A stretch of DNA of 64,000 nt, taken from contig JAQVCV010000005.1 of NCBI GenBank assembly GCA_028689615.1, positions 48,415-112,414 of the forward strand. Direction: 5' to 3'. Shown here piece by piece: positions 41,208-52,300 of the stretch. Position numbers and translations under genes: made by a program. The notes below the pieces were generated by a model that saw only the letters and a list, made by a program, of their open reading frames with translations, ran no database searches and was not told the origin of the DNA. The DNA is from Bacteroidales bacterium (lineage in GTDB: Bacteria; Bacteroidota; Bacteroidia; Bacteroidales; TTA-H9). Every line of letters begins with the position of its first letter. The stretch's first letter is position 1.

Positions 41208-43193
41208 ATGAATAAGATAACCATCCTTTTATCTTTATTCCTCGTTATGAGTGGAATAATGCACGCTCAGGTACAGGCACGTATTGGTACTGTGACCGAT
41301 GCTTTTCCCGGCACCGAGATCACCATTCCGGTTTATCTGAGCGGGTTTAGCAGCACCGCTTCCTATCAACTGTCAGCCATTGATTTTCGCATCTTTTGCG
41401 ATACTTCGATTGCAACCTACAATCGCATTGAAATTTCCAACAGTTATACCAACCTGAGTGAATGGGTCAGTAATGGAGTCAATGGTAGCTTGAGAGCCAA
41501 TTGGCTTGAACCCAATTTCGGTTCAATAAGTTTTCCAGATAACACTCCAATTATTGACTTTGTATTAGACTACAAAGGGGGAAATGCAACACTTGCGTTT
41601 GAGTTGTGCATTCTGGCCGATGTCAACCTAAACCCGATCGAAAATATTGAACTCATCAGCGGCTCGATCACCCAGGCGGCCGGTTCGGGGACTACCCTGT
41701 GGAATGGCACAGGTGTCTGGACAACAACAGCCAACTGGAGCAACGGTGTACCCGGTGATTCCGCGGTTGCCAGAATTGTCACAGGTCAGTTGGAGGTTGC
41801 CAACTCAGCCGTATGCAAAACGCTTACCATCGAAACGGGTACTACCCTCATTATCAAACCGGGTGGATCGCTTACGGTGAACGACACTTTGATCAACAAC
41901 GGAAGTCTAATAGCTGAAGCTGATGCTACGCTTTACGGATCGTTGATTATCAACAAAAAAATCCAGCAAACAGGCAGCACCACCATTCAACGCATTATGG
42001 AAGCGGGGAAAACCTATGGACTGGGGAGTATGGTAGCCAATGGATCCGCCTCTGCTTTTATCGGTTCCGGCACCCTTTCTGCTTTCGCCGAAAACCAGAA
42101 TGCTTTTTCGGCTTTAACGGGTTCCACGCTCAGCGATGGTATCGGCTACCTGTTTGCCTCTTCAGGCAACAACCTTCTTGAAACTGAGGGACAGCCATTG
42201 GTTTCGTTACCTGCTAAAACCCTCGCTTACACTACAGGAGGTTCAGCAGCCACCAGTGGGTGGAATTATTTGGCAAATCCCTTCACCAGTGCCTTCAGCC
42301 TGGCCGAAGGTCTCACGCTCACAAATGCAGATAAAACTGTTTACGCATGGGACAACGGTCGTTACCACGTTTGGAACGGCACCACCGGAACACTCACGAA
42401 CGGAATCATCCCTTATGGTTGGGCCTTTTTCGTGAAAGCCAACAGTGCCGGAGGCCAAATTACCTTAAAAAAGGAAGGCAAGCAACATGCTTTCAGTGCC
42501 TTTTCAGGAAATCTGAATACAACGGCCACAATACTTCCGTTGACTGTAACTGTGTTCGAAGCCGTGGAAAAAACCGATGTTGCTTTCATTCAGTTGGATG
42601 AGAATGCAAATTTTGGTTTCGATAACCAATACGACGCCTGGAAACTTCCCAATGCAGCCTCCATGCCTGAGTTATATCTTTATGGTGACAACGGCATCAA
42701 ATTGGCCGTGAATGCAATTCCCTTTGCCCCGGCTACTATGAAACTTGGGTTTAAAGCCCCTGAAGATGGAGCATATACCATTGCTGCCCCTTCGGCCAAC
42801 ATTTTTAACCCTGGGAGCCCTGTTCAGCTCTACGATAAATTATTAGATGCCACCAAGGATCTTCGTACCGAAAACCATTTCTTCAGTTCAGAAGCCGGAA
42901 CCTTCAACGATCGTTTCGAGCTAATATTGAGTGGTGTGGGCATCGAAGACCCGGAAATGCAGGAGCACTTCCTTATTTTTGCTGTCAATTCCTCCATCCG
43001 CATCAAAGCTCTTTCCGAAGTAAACGAATCGGTAATGATTCAGGTAAGAGACATCAAGGGAAGCCTGCTTTCGAGTCAGACAGCAGCATTCTGGGCTGGC
43101 AGCGAAATCAAACTACCTTCGTCATCCGGCATAAGGATCGTGACCGTCCAAACAACCAAAGAGCTTTTTACTGTAAAAGTTATTGTTCAATAG
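41208..43193 (+). CDS. T9SS-type surface protein with N-terminal cohesin-like domain
   Basis: 661 residues from the ATG at 41208 (MNKITILLSLFLV signal peptide); an in-frame ATG at 41148 would put the hairpin in the coding sequence. Cohesin-like domain about 22-160 (GTVTDAFPGTEITIPVYLSGF, IDFRIFCDTSIATYN), followed by the same surface module as the gene at 38910 (GTGVWTTTANWSNGVPG, LANPFTSAFSL) and a C-terminal domain resembling the T9SS signal (IQVRDIKGSLLSSQTA...IRIVTVQTTKELFTVKVIV). It is a divergent paralogue of the 38910 protein. Confidence 0.76.
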   Translation: MNKITILLSLFLVMSGIMHAQVQARIGTVTDAFPGTEITIPVYLSGFSSTASYQLSAIDFRIFCDTSIATYNRIEISNSYTNLSEWVSNGVNGSLRANWLEPNFGSISFPDNTPIIDFVLDYKGGNATLAFELCILADVNLNPIENIELISGSITQAAGSGTTLWNGTGVWTTTANWSNGVPGDSAVARIVTGQLEVANSAVCKTLTIETGTTLIIKPGGSLTVNDTLINNGSLIAEADATLYGSLIINKKIQQTGSTTIQRIMEAGKTYGLGSMVANGSASAFIGSGTLSAFAENQNAFSALTGSTLSDGIGYLFASSGNNLLETEGQPLVSLPAKTLAYTTGGSAATSGWNYLANPFTSAFSLAEGLTLTNADKTVYAWDNGRYHVWNGTTGTLTNGIIPYGWAFFVKANSAGGQITLKKEGKQHAFSAFSGNLNTTATILPLTVTVFEAVEKTDVAFIQLDENANFGFDNQYDAWKLPNAASMPELYLYGDNGIKLAVNAIPFAPATMKLGFKAPEDGAYTIAAPSANIFNPGSPVQLYDKLLDATKDLRTENHFFSSEAGTFNDRFELILSGVGIEDPEMQEHFLIFAVNSSIRIKALSEVNESVMIQVRDIKGSLLSSQTAAFWAGSEIKLPSSSGIRIVTVQTTKELFTVKVIVQ

Positions 43194-43244
43194 CTGTATG
43201 TAAGCATCTCGGGGTGTCGATCCGCATATCCCAATCAATCGAGT

Positions 43245-43282
43245 AGGAGGAAAACAAAACAGTTTTCCTCCTGTTTTATTTT
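43245..43282 (+). terminator. Terminator of the surface-protein cluster
   Basis: Stem AGGAGGAAAAC / GTTTTCCTCCT with an AAAACA loop, followed by GTTTTATTTT. Confidence 0.8.
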
Positions 43283-43321
43283 ACGTCCTCTCAAAACACC
43301 ATACGTACCGATCGGGACTAT

Positions 43322-43351
43322 AAAAAAAGGAGTTGGCTTACACCAACTCCT
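43322..43351 (-). terminator. Orphan minus-strand terminator
   Basis: AGGAGTTGG / CCAACTCCT with a 6-nt loop (43328-43351). On the minus strand it is followed by TTTTTTT (43328-43322). No minus-strand gene is recognised to its right, so it may end a small RNA or be a repeat remnant. Confidence 0.5.
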
Positions 43352-43813
43352 GAACCTGAAACCAACTTTATACAGTAAAACAATTGCTTTCTGTACAAAA
43401 AATTTAAGCATTGGACTCTCAAATAGCCTAAAAAACTTCCAAAATTTGTTTCTCGTATTAGAAGTATGGCAAAAACGCAATGTATATTGATCTAATATCT
43501 TCTTAATATCCAAAAACAGAATAAGAGCAATAATAAATCTAAATTCTACATTCTATCAGTATGAACTTTGACAAAGTTAGAGTCAATTTATCATAACTGA
43601 GTAAACTCAAGATTAATTCTTTGCTTATTTATGAGTGGTCGAGGCATTAAAGGGCACAAATAATCATACTATTCTTCAACGCTTTGCATCAAAACAAGGA
43701 GCAATATACATTTGCATCTTTGCAATTATTGGTTTTTTAATTGATAATTTACTAACAATTAACGTGAAGCAGCTTTGGGAGCGTTCAAAAATGATTGTCT
43801 GTTTAGTTTTTGA
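43352..43813. other. Gene-free AT-rich stretch upstream of the S9 peptidase
   Basis: No homologous gene is seen on either strand. It holds a palindrome AACTTTG-A-CAAAGTT (43565-43579) that on the minus strand contains a TAACTTTG box, and the peptidase promoter at its right end. Confidence 0.4.
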
Positions 43814-43821
43814 TACATTTG
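43814..43821 (+). promoter_or_regulatory. -7 box of the S9 peptidase gene
   Basis: TACATTTG matches TAnnTTTG, 36 nt before the ATG at 43858. No clear -33 box. Confidence 0.45.
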
Positions 43822-43857
43822 CGCATTAAACATCCTTTACATTAAAATAACATAGTA

Positions 43858-46272
43858 ATGCGCTACACACTTATTTCGATTACACTTTTTATCATGCTCG
43901 TACAATTAGCCCATTCCCAATCGCCCCTTACCTACCAACTCCCCCCGAAGGAGATTCTTGATCTGGCCGACATCCGCCCACAGCCGGCAGTGCGTATCGA
44001 TTCGCGCAACCAAACCATGTTGCTGCTTGAGCGTTATGCCTTCAAAACCTTGGACGAATTGGCTCAGGACGAAGTTCGCCTGGCCGGACTCCGCATCAAC
44101 CCCCAAACCAATGGAGCCAGCAGGGCAGCCGTTTATTATGGAATCAAAGTTGTGAATATTGCTGATGGATCAGAATTCACGATCAACGGCTTACCCAAAG
44201 GTTCCAGGATAGGTGAAGTGAGTTTTTCGCCAGATGACACCAAATTTGCCTTCACCGTAACTACCTCCGATGGTATTTCGCTGTGGATGGCCGACCTAAG
44301 CATATCCATGTGGCGGCAACTAACCAAGCCAGTTTTAAACGGTGTGACGGGCTTCAGCTACACCTGGTGCCCCGATTCGCGCAATTTACTGGCTTTGTGC
44401 ATCCCACATCGCAGGCAAAACCTGAGGGCAGAGAAGATTTTGCCCACAGGGCCATCCATACAAGAAACCACCGGGAGCAAAGCACCCGCGCGTACCTATC
44501 AGGATCTGCTCAGGTCGCCGGCCGACGAGGAGCGTTTCGACTTCTATGCCAAAGCCGAAGTGATGAAAGTTTCAACCGATGGCAACGCCGAATACTTCCT
44601 GCCTCCAGCCATCTATTCATCGCTCAATTACTCGCCCGATGGAGAGTGGCTCATGGCTACAACCATCGAAAAACCATACTCCTACACCGTCCCCCTGTAC
44701 CGGTTCCCGACCCTTTACACCCTACACGACAAGAACGGCACCAAGAAAATGGTTTTCTACGAAAAGCCCCTTGTTGAAGAACTTCCCACCGGCTTCGATG
44801 CCACACAAACAGGACGCCGGAGCATTGATTGGCGCAACGATCAACCGGCTACTCTTGTGTGGGCCGAGGCTCAGGACGGTGGCGATCCGGCCGTGGAAGC
44901 AGCCATCCGCGACAAAGTTTTCATGCTGGCGGCACCCTTCACCGGACAGCCCGTCGAATTGGCCAGTCTGTCCAAACGCTATGCAGGCATCACCTGGGGC
45001 AACGATCAAATGGCCATCATCAGCGACTATTGGTGGAAAACCCGACGGCAAACCCAATACCTCATCAACCCGGCAAACCCGAAGGCAGAGAAAAAGGTGT
45101 TGTTCGACCTCTCTACCGAAGATGTGTATGCCGATCCAGGGAACTTTCTGACCACTCGAAACCAGTTTAACCAACGGGTGCTTTGGGCATCGAAGAACGG
45201 CAAAACCCTGTGGCTTCATGGAGAAGGATGCTCACCCGAAGGCAACCGCCCCTTTCTTGATACCTACGAAATAAAATCAGGAAAAACCAAAAGAATCTGG
45301 CAAGCCGATGGTCTCTCGACCTACGAAAACATTGTGAGGGTGCTCGATCCGGAAAAACTGCACTTGATTACCACCATCGAGAGTAAAAACCAAAACCCCA
45401 ATTTCTGGCTCAAAACAGGGAAGAAAAATCAGGCAATAACCCAATTTGCCAACCCTTACGAAGCCTTCGCAGCTGTAAGCAAACAACGAATCAGCTACAA
45501 ACGGGCCGATGGTGTTGATCTCACGGCCACACTTTACCTTCCGGCTGGTTACGACAAACAACGCGATGGTCGTCTGCCAGCCCTTATGTGGGCTTATCCT
45601 CAGGAGTTTAAAAATGCCGACCAGGCAGGGCAGGTTAAAGAATCGCCTCACCGTTTTGTGCATCTTTACTACGGCTCCCCAATTTACTGGGCAGCACGTG
45701 GATACGCCATTATCGACGATGCCGATTTCCCAATTATTGGCGAAGGCACCACCGAACCCAACGACAACTTCGTGGAGCAATTGGTAGCAAATGCAGCAGC
45801 AGCCATCAAAGCTGTTGAAGAAATGGGCGTTGTTGATCCGAAAAGAGTGGCTGTAGGCGGACATTCCTACGGAGCCTTCATGACAGCCAACCTCATGGCG
45901 CACTGCGACTTGTTTGCCGCCGGTATAGCGCGAAGCGGTGCTTACAACCGAACCCTCACCCCTTTTGGTTTTCAGGCCGAAGAGCGAACCTTCTGGCAAG
46001 CACAGGGGGTGTATTTAAAAATGTCGCCTTTTGTTCATGCCGATAAAATCAACGAACCCCTGCTGCTCATTCACGGCGATGCCGACAACAATCCCGGAAC
46101 CTTCACCTTGCAAAGCGAAAGACTGTTTGGCGCCATCAAAGGGTTGGGAGGAACTGCTCGCCTCGTTCTTCTGCCCCACGAAAGCCATGGTTATGCCGCC
46201 CGTGAAAACATCTTGCACATGCTTTGGGAAACAGATCAATGGCTTGAAAAATACGTTAAAAACAAAAAATAA
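43858..46272 (+). CDS. Secreted S9 (glutamyl endopeptidase-like, S9D) serine peptidase
   Basis: 804 residues. Signal peptide 1-21, N-terminal beta-propeller region (about 60-560, with SFSPDDTKFAF and SYTWCPDSRNLLAL blades), and C-terminal alpha/beta-hydrolase. Catalytic triad: Ser in GGHSYGAFMTANL (about 669), Asp in HGDADNNPGTF (about 740) and His in LPHESHGYAAR (about 776). The stretch RSGAYNRTLTPFGFQAEERTFW is typical for the S9D glutamyl endopeptidase group. It acts in the periplasm or outside on oligopeptides. Monocistronic, with its own promoter and terminator. Confidence 0.9.
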   Translation: MRYTLISITLFIMLVQLAHSQSPLTYQLPPKEILDLADIRPQPAVRIDSRNQTMLLLERYAFKTLDELAQDEVRLAGLRINPQTNGASRAAVYYGIKVVNIADGSEFTINGLPKGSRIGEVSFSPDDTKFAFTVTTSDGISLWMADLSISMWRQLTKPVLNGVTGFSYTWCPDSRNLLALCIPHRRQNLRAEKILPTGPSIQETTGSKAPARTYQDLLRSPADEERFDFYAKAEVMKVSTDGNAEYFLPPAIYSSLNYSPDGEWLMATTIEKPYSYTVPLYRFPTLYTLHDKNGTKKMVFYEKPLVEELPTGFDATQTGRRSIDWRNDQPATLVWAEAQDGGDPAVEAAIRDKVFMLAAPFTGQPVELASLSKRYAGITWGNDQMAIISDYWWKTRRQTQYLINPANPKAEKKVLFDLSTEDVYADPGNFLTTRNQFNQRVLWASKNGKTLWLHGEGCSPEGNRPFLDTYEIKSGKTKRIWQADGLSTYENIVRVLDPEKLHLITTIESKNQNPNFWLKTGKKNQAITQFANPYEAFAAVSKQRISYKRADGVDLTATLYLPAGYDKQRDGRLPALMWAYPQEFKNADQAGQVKESPHRFVHLYYGSPIYWAARGYAIIDDADFPIIGEGTTEPNDNFVEQLVANAAAAIKAVEEMGVVDPKRVAVGGHSYGAFMTANLMAHCDLFAAGIARSGAYNRTLTPFGFQAEERTFWQAQGVYLKMSPFVHADKINEPLLLIHGDADNNPGTFTLQSERLFGAIKGLGGTARLVLLPHESHGYAARENILHMLWETDQWLEKYVKNKK

Positions 46273-46289
46273 AAAGATCATTTTACGAA

Positions 46290-46315
46290 AACCGCCGATG
46301 CCGGCGGTTTTTTTA
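46290..46315 (+). terminator. Terminator between the S9 peptidase and the convergent NRPS
   Basis: Perfect 8-bp stem AACCGCCG / CGGCGGTT with loop ATGC and a T run. Confidence 0.85.
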
Positions 46316-46379
46316 TTAGCCTAACCAGCTTGAATTTACGCACACGGAATAATTGATTTGTGCATAAAATCTAGTTTTT

Positions 46380-49300
46380 TCAGTTTAAAAGTTGATGAAC
46401 TGAAAGCCAGGATTCAGAGACATCGGGATAGGACGCTTCCAAAGTGTATAAGTGAACGCGGTTAATGCCAGGGAGAAGCAACTTTGAGGCATAGTCATAC
46501 CAATCTTTCGGGTCGGAACCCCAACAACTATCCATGTAACCCACCACCACAGGCTGTTGTTTCCCATCGAGGGCAACAAGGGCATTGTTATGCCACCAGT
46601 TTGCAAATTCAGTATTTATTTGTTTGGCTGCGAGATACAACCCTTGCCCGCTAAACACCAAAGGTGGGATAATATGCGCACCCAGACTCTTTTTAAACCA
46701 CAGGGAAGAATCGGATACAAACGGACGGCACCCCCCCAGGTTGAGGAGCGCATACCCCTCTTTTTGCATCTGCAATGCAGCATAATAGAACAGGGTTCTA
46801 ATAACCTCGAGTTTAAGAAACGGAGTACCAGCCACAGGATCAACTCCAATAGAATGCACCAAGGGAGTATGTTGTCTGTCGATTATTGCTCCTGCCACGG
46901 GAACAATCCCAGCCCCAACAAGCAAAAGAGACCCACCATCAGCCAGAATCTGCCTGAACTCATCAATCCCCGACAGGATGGCATCCTCCTTTTGCCGGGA
47001 ACTGATGTACGGAACATACATGCGTTCATAAAACAAACCGAGTTTTTCGTCATCATTCCCGTACCACTGAACAGCATAGCCAGCCTGCCTTATAGCGTTG
47101 CGCGTTTTCCTGAAAGGGGCATATTTCTCTTCAAAATTCACACCCGATAAAGGGAGGCCCAATTCTACCCATTGAGGAACAAACCAGCGAAATGAAGCAC
47201 TTTGTGTTATCTGACCAAGCCTCTGGTTGAAGGGAGAACACAAGGCTAAATGATAACTGCTGACGCCTGTGCTTTCTGTTGACAAGATAGCCGCAACTCC
47301 CTCGGGAAACAAGCGTCGAAGCCACCATCGCGATAGCATTGTTGGCTTCTCGGGAATCAATACCCGCAGGGGGTACAGACCAGATGGGTCAACAAAACAC
47401 TCAGCAGTAAAACCATCAGGTTCACGCTGAATGGATGAAAAACCAAGGTCAAGACATCGTTGCAGCTTTGAAGCAAACAATTCATCGTGGGGTGGTGCAA
47501 AAATGAGGTTGTGAGTACCATCAACCAGAACCAACTCAACACCTCCAAGTGCAACAGAGCTCCAGCCGTAGTTAACAGGTTCTTCAATAAAAAAAGTCTG
47601 TTCACTTGCTTTAAACAAATGAACTTTTAAATTATTCGGTTTAAGAATATAACTGGCCAGAGCAATTTCGTTGGCATACCTCACCTTACTGTTTACCACA
47701 TGCAGAATTCCGTCAACTACTTCTGTTTTCGCCTCCTGCATAGCTATTTCGGGTGTTCCGTGCAAACGTCGTTTAATTCTGTTCAATTTTCCTTTCAAAA
47801 ACAATTTTTGCTGTGAAATCGGAGTCTTTGACAGTTTAATTATATTCCATATTATTTGATTCGATACCAGTTGTAACTGGCTAATCTTCTCAACCAACCG
47901 GTTCGGTTTGATTTCGGGAACCCGGTAAGCAATGGTCTCGAACAAACCGATAAAAGCCACCTCTTTACCCTTGGAAGTAAGCTGACAGGCCATCTCCCAG
48001 GCAATGGTTCCCCCCATGCAAAACCCGGCAAGGGCATAAGGGCCATCAGGATCGACAGATTCTATTTCATTGATGTAATGCGTAGCAATCTCAGGCAGTG
48101 TATAAAGTGGCTCTTCGCTGCCATCAAGCCCCCTTGCCTGCAATCCGTACACGGGTTGATCGGGATGGAGCTTATTCACCACGGTATTGTACAACAACAA
48201 ATTCAATCCGGCGGCGTGAACCAGAAACAACGGTTTGCGTGATCCTCCGGGTCTGATAGCTACCAGCGAGCGCCAATTTCCTTTAGCGTGATCAGGATTC
48301 TCAAGCAAACGAGCCATGCTTCTGACCGTACCACTTTGAAAAAGTGAGGCCAGAGGAAGCCTTTTACCAAACTCCTTTTCAACTTTAACAATCAAACGAA
48401 CAGCAACCAGAGAATCGCCGCCGGCATCAAAGAAATTTTCGTCAACAGAAAGGCGGTCCCTGTGAAGCACATCCTTCCATAGGGCGATGAGTTGTTTCTC
48501 GTCATCAGTGAGCTCATCTTCAGAATAATCCAGCTCGCTATGGTAGTCAGAAACATTGAGAGCCAGGGCCTTCCGGTCAATTTTCCCATTTGGAGTTTTT
48601 GGGAACTGATCAACCCTGCTGTAAAGAGCCGGTACCATATAATCGGGCAACCGCTCCCGCACAAATAAACGCAAAAATTCATCACCAGGCCAATCATCTT
48701 CCGAAACCTTTACAAAAGCCACCAAAATCTTACGGCCATCAGAAAGATTTTGAGCAATCACCACAGCTTCATCCACACTCTGCACCTGTTGCAATACATT
48801 TTCAATATCGCCGGGTTCAATTCTGAAGCCCCTAATTTTAATCTGGTTATCGGTTCTCTCTAGGAAAAAAATATCGCCATCGGGACTCATCCTCACCTGG
48901 TCGCCGGTTTTATAGAGTCGGAGAGGTCTGTCCTTTTGAAAACACAGATTTACAAAAGAGAGATGCGTGAGCGAAGGTTGTTGAAAATACTCTTTAGCAA
49001 GTCCTTCTCCTCCAATATACAATTCACCAGGATACCCGGGAGAAACCTGTTGAAAAAATTCGTTCAGAATATAAACCACGGTGTTGGCCACAGGCCGGCC
49101 AATAGGAATTGATGTACCAGCCGTTAAATCGGCAATAGAAACCTTGTGAATCAACGACCAAATGGTTGTTTCGGTAGGGCCGTACATGTTCCACAACTCT
49201 TTACAGCGTGGCAACAAAAAGCCGGCCAGCGAAGTTTTGAGTGCCTCACCACCGCAGAGAATTTTCAATCCGCCATGTCCCTCCCACCCGATGTCGGCAA

Positions 49301-52300
49301 GCATTTGCCAGGTAGCTGGTGTGGCCTGAACAAGGGTAACCCCCGAATTGTTAATTGCAGTTGCAATCTTGTAAGGATCTGAGGCCGAATCAGCATGGGC
49401 CATCACCAATTTAGCCCCTGAGATCAGGGGCAGCCACAACTCCAATCCCGAAATATCGAACGAAACCGTTGTGAGCGCAAGCACTACATCCTTTTCTGTT
49501 ATGCCGGGTTGCCGCTGCATTGACAATAGAAAATTGATCAACGATCGGTGACTGATCACGATCCCTTTTGGCTTTCCAGTAGAGCCCGAAGTAAAAAGGA
49601 TGTAGGCAGCACTTTCGGAAGAAACAACGGGAACCCTGATAGCGGCAGGTTGTTGCGAAGCGCTTTCCCGATCAATCAGAAACACCGCCTCTGCACTAAA
49701 ACCGAACTGATTGGAATAGGGCAGCGTGGTGATAACAACCGACGGTGCGGCTTCGTGAACAATCAATTGAATTCTGTCAACCGGAAAATGAGGATCAACG
49801 GGAACATAAGCTCCACCGGCTTTCATTACAGCCAGCAAGCTCACCACCAAATCTATTGAACGAGGCAGACAAACCCCAACCCGATCGCCAGGTTTTACGC
49901 CAAAGGCAACCAAACCCACAGCCAGTTTTGATACCTGCTCCACAAGCTCACTGTAGGTCAACTGCATACCATCAAATTCAACAGCACACCTTTGAGGATG
50001 AACTGCACCAACCTGCTCGATCAATTGAACAACAGAAGTGTTTTCGGGCAAAAGCACGGCAGTTTGATTAACAGAATCTATTAAAACCTTTGCAGGAGTT
50101 TCAACTGAATGGATCCATTCATTGGCGTTGCGTCCCGGATCAGAAATAACAGACTGATAAACCGATGTCAGATCAATTGAAAGCCTTTCAATAAAAGACC
50201 TGTCGAAAAGCGATGTATCAAACTCAATCCAGCATACAAACGCACCGTTTAATTCCTCGATGTTCAGCATCAAATCGAGTTTATGAGTGAAGTTGCCTAT
50301 TTCTCGCTGGCAAATAGAAAAGCTATCTGTTTTTTGCATCGTGGCGGGCCAGTTTTGCATCACTACCGAAGCCTGAAAAACAGGATTGATTCCACGCTGA
50401 ATTCGAGGCAAAACAGCCTTTACAACTTCGCTGAAAATAACTGAGGCATTGCTAAAAGCCTCCCCTGCTGTTTTGTTGGTTTGTTGGATAAGGCTGACCA
50501 GGTTATCAGCAGGACCAACCTGCAACCTAAGCGATACCATATTGGTAAACAACCCTATAGCATCTGCAATAAGTGGATGGCTCCGATTGGCAAAAGGGGT
50601 ACCCACAACCACATCGCGTTGCGAAGCATGTGCTGCCAAAACCAACTGAAAGCCTGTAGTAAGCAGGGCAAACGGGGTTACCCCCAAAGTTGCAGCAGCC
50701 TGGTGAATTTCTGATGTCAACTGCGGGGAAAGGCGCCACCAGAAGCGATCACCCGCTGACCTGACAGCCCGCCTGTCGGCGTTTGCCTTAACGGGTAAAG
50801 TTAACAGCTCCGGAATTCCATGGAGCTTCTGTTTCCAATAGTCAAGTTCCTTTTTCTGAACATCGTGGTTGAAGTTAACCAAAGCCCATTTTGCATAGAA
50901 ACCCGCCGATGGGGGTTCAGGAGCCTGACAACCACTGCATTCATAAGCCTTTACAAGACGTCTTACGAAAACCTCGAGCGACCACCCGTCGAAAACCAGG
51001 TGGTGAATGCAAAGCAATAACCTGAACTGATTCTGCTGTAGCTTCACGAGTTGAAAAGCCAGCAAAGGGAGTTTCTCAAGATCGAAACGTTTTTGGCCAA
51101 TGGTTCCCGAAATCGTTGCATAACGTTTGTCGGCCTCATGCGAGTTGTAAGGAGACAAGTCAACAAAATCAAAATCAAACACCGCTTCATCCAGAATCAA
51201 TTGCATGGGTTGAGCCTCTTGAAGCGGGAACACCGATCTGAACATGGGTTCGGCATCAACCACAGCCCGAATGGCATCGCGAAGGCGCTCCGGATCAGGG
51301 TTGCCATCAATCAAAAACTCTATTAGAATATTGCGTGTTATGCCCGATTGGTCAATAGAATTTACGAACCACAACTCCTGCATGGCCGCGTTGAGAGGCC
51401 ACGAAGTTATGGATGGATCTGCCAGCGCGGGATCGATAACAGCAAGGGGTTGGCTCATCAATTGGCGCACGAGGGCTTCCATTGCCGGCAAAGTCATCTC
51501 CTCATAAAAACTCCCGACGGGCAATTCGACGCCAAAATCGCGCATCACGGCGGTGATTACCTGCAATGCCTTCAGCGAATGACCACCGGCGGCAAAAAAG
51601 TCTTCGGAGACACCAATGGCATCGCGTCCTAAAACTTCGCGCCAGATGTTGTACAACCGAAAAGAGAGATCGTTGGTGGGTTGAAACGTGTTTTCGACGG
51701 TTGCCGTGGTGCTCAGCTCAGCCACGGCAGGCAATTTTTTGCGATCCACCTTACCGTGGTGACTCAAAGGAAAATCGAGGGCTACCACCATTTCAGAGGG
51801 GATCATGTAAGCAGGTATTTCGCGCGAAAGATGATCAACAATTTGCTGTTTCAGCAACTCAGGGGCAAGTTCCCAGAGTTCTTTGGATACGGGTTGATTC
51901 ATCACCAGATAGGCCACCAGACAATCGCTTCCTTTGCGATCTTTGCTGAACACTACAGCACAAGCCCTGATGCCGGGAATTTTTAGAAGGGCGTGTTCCA
52001 CTTCGCCCATTTCGATGCGAAGCCCGCGAAGTTTCACCTGGAAATCGCGCCGCCCGATGAAATCGTAGAGATCGGGACCAATCTGCCGCCCCAGGTCGCC
52101 TGTGCGGTACATCAACCCGTGACCGGCAAACGGATCGGGGAGGAAGCGTTCGGCATTGAGGTCGGGCCGATTCAAATAGCCCTTCCCTACCCCGGCTCCT
52201 CCAATAAAAATCTCCCCTTCCTGGCCTTCGTCAACTGGCAGCAGCTGGTCGTCGAGGATGTAAATAAAATCGTTGGTAACGGCTTCGCCAATGGGTATCT

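Noticed and set aside
43235..43513. Minus-strand frame of 92 codons
   Set aside because: It reads through two hairpin terminators and has an unlikely composition (Phe/Lys/Arg rich) without motif.
43635..43829. Plus-strand frame of 64 codons with a hydrophobic stretch
   Set aside because: Non-ATG start, no promoter before it and it overlaps the promoter of the peptidase gene; no homology seen.
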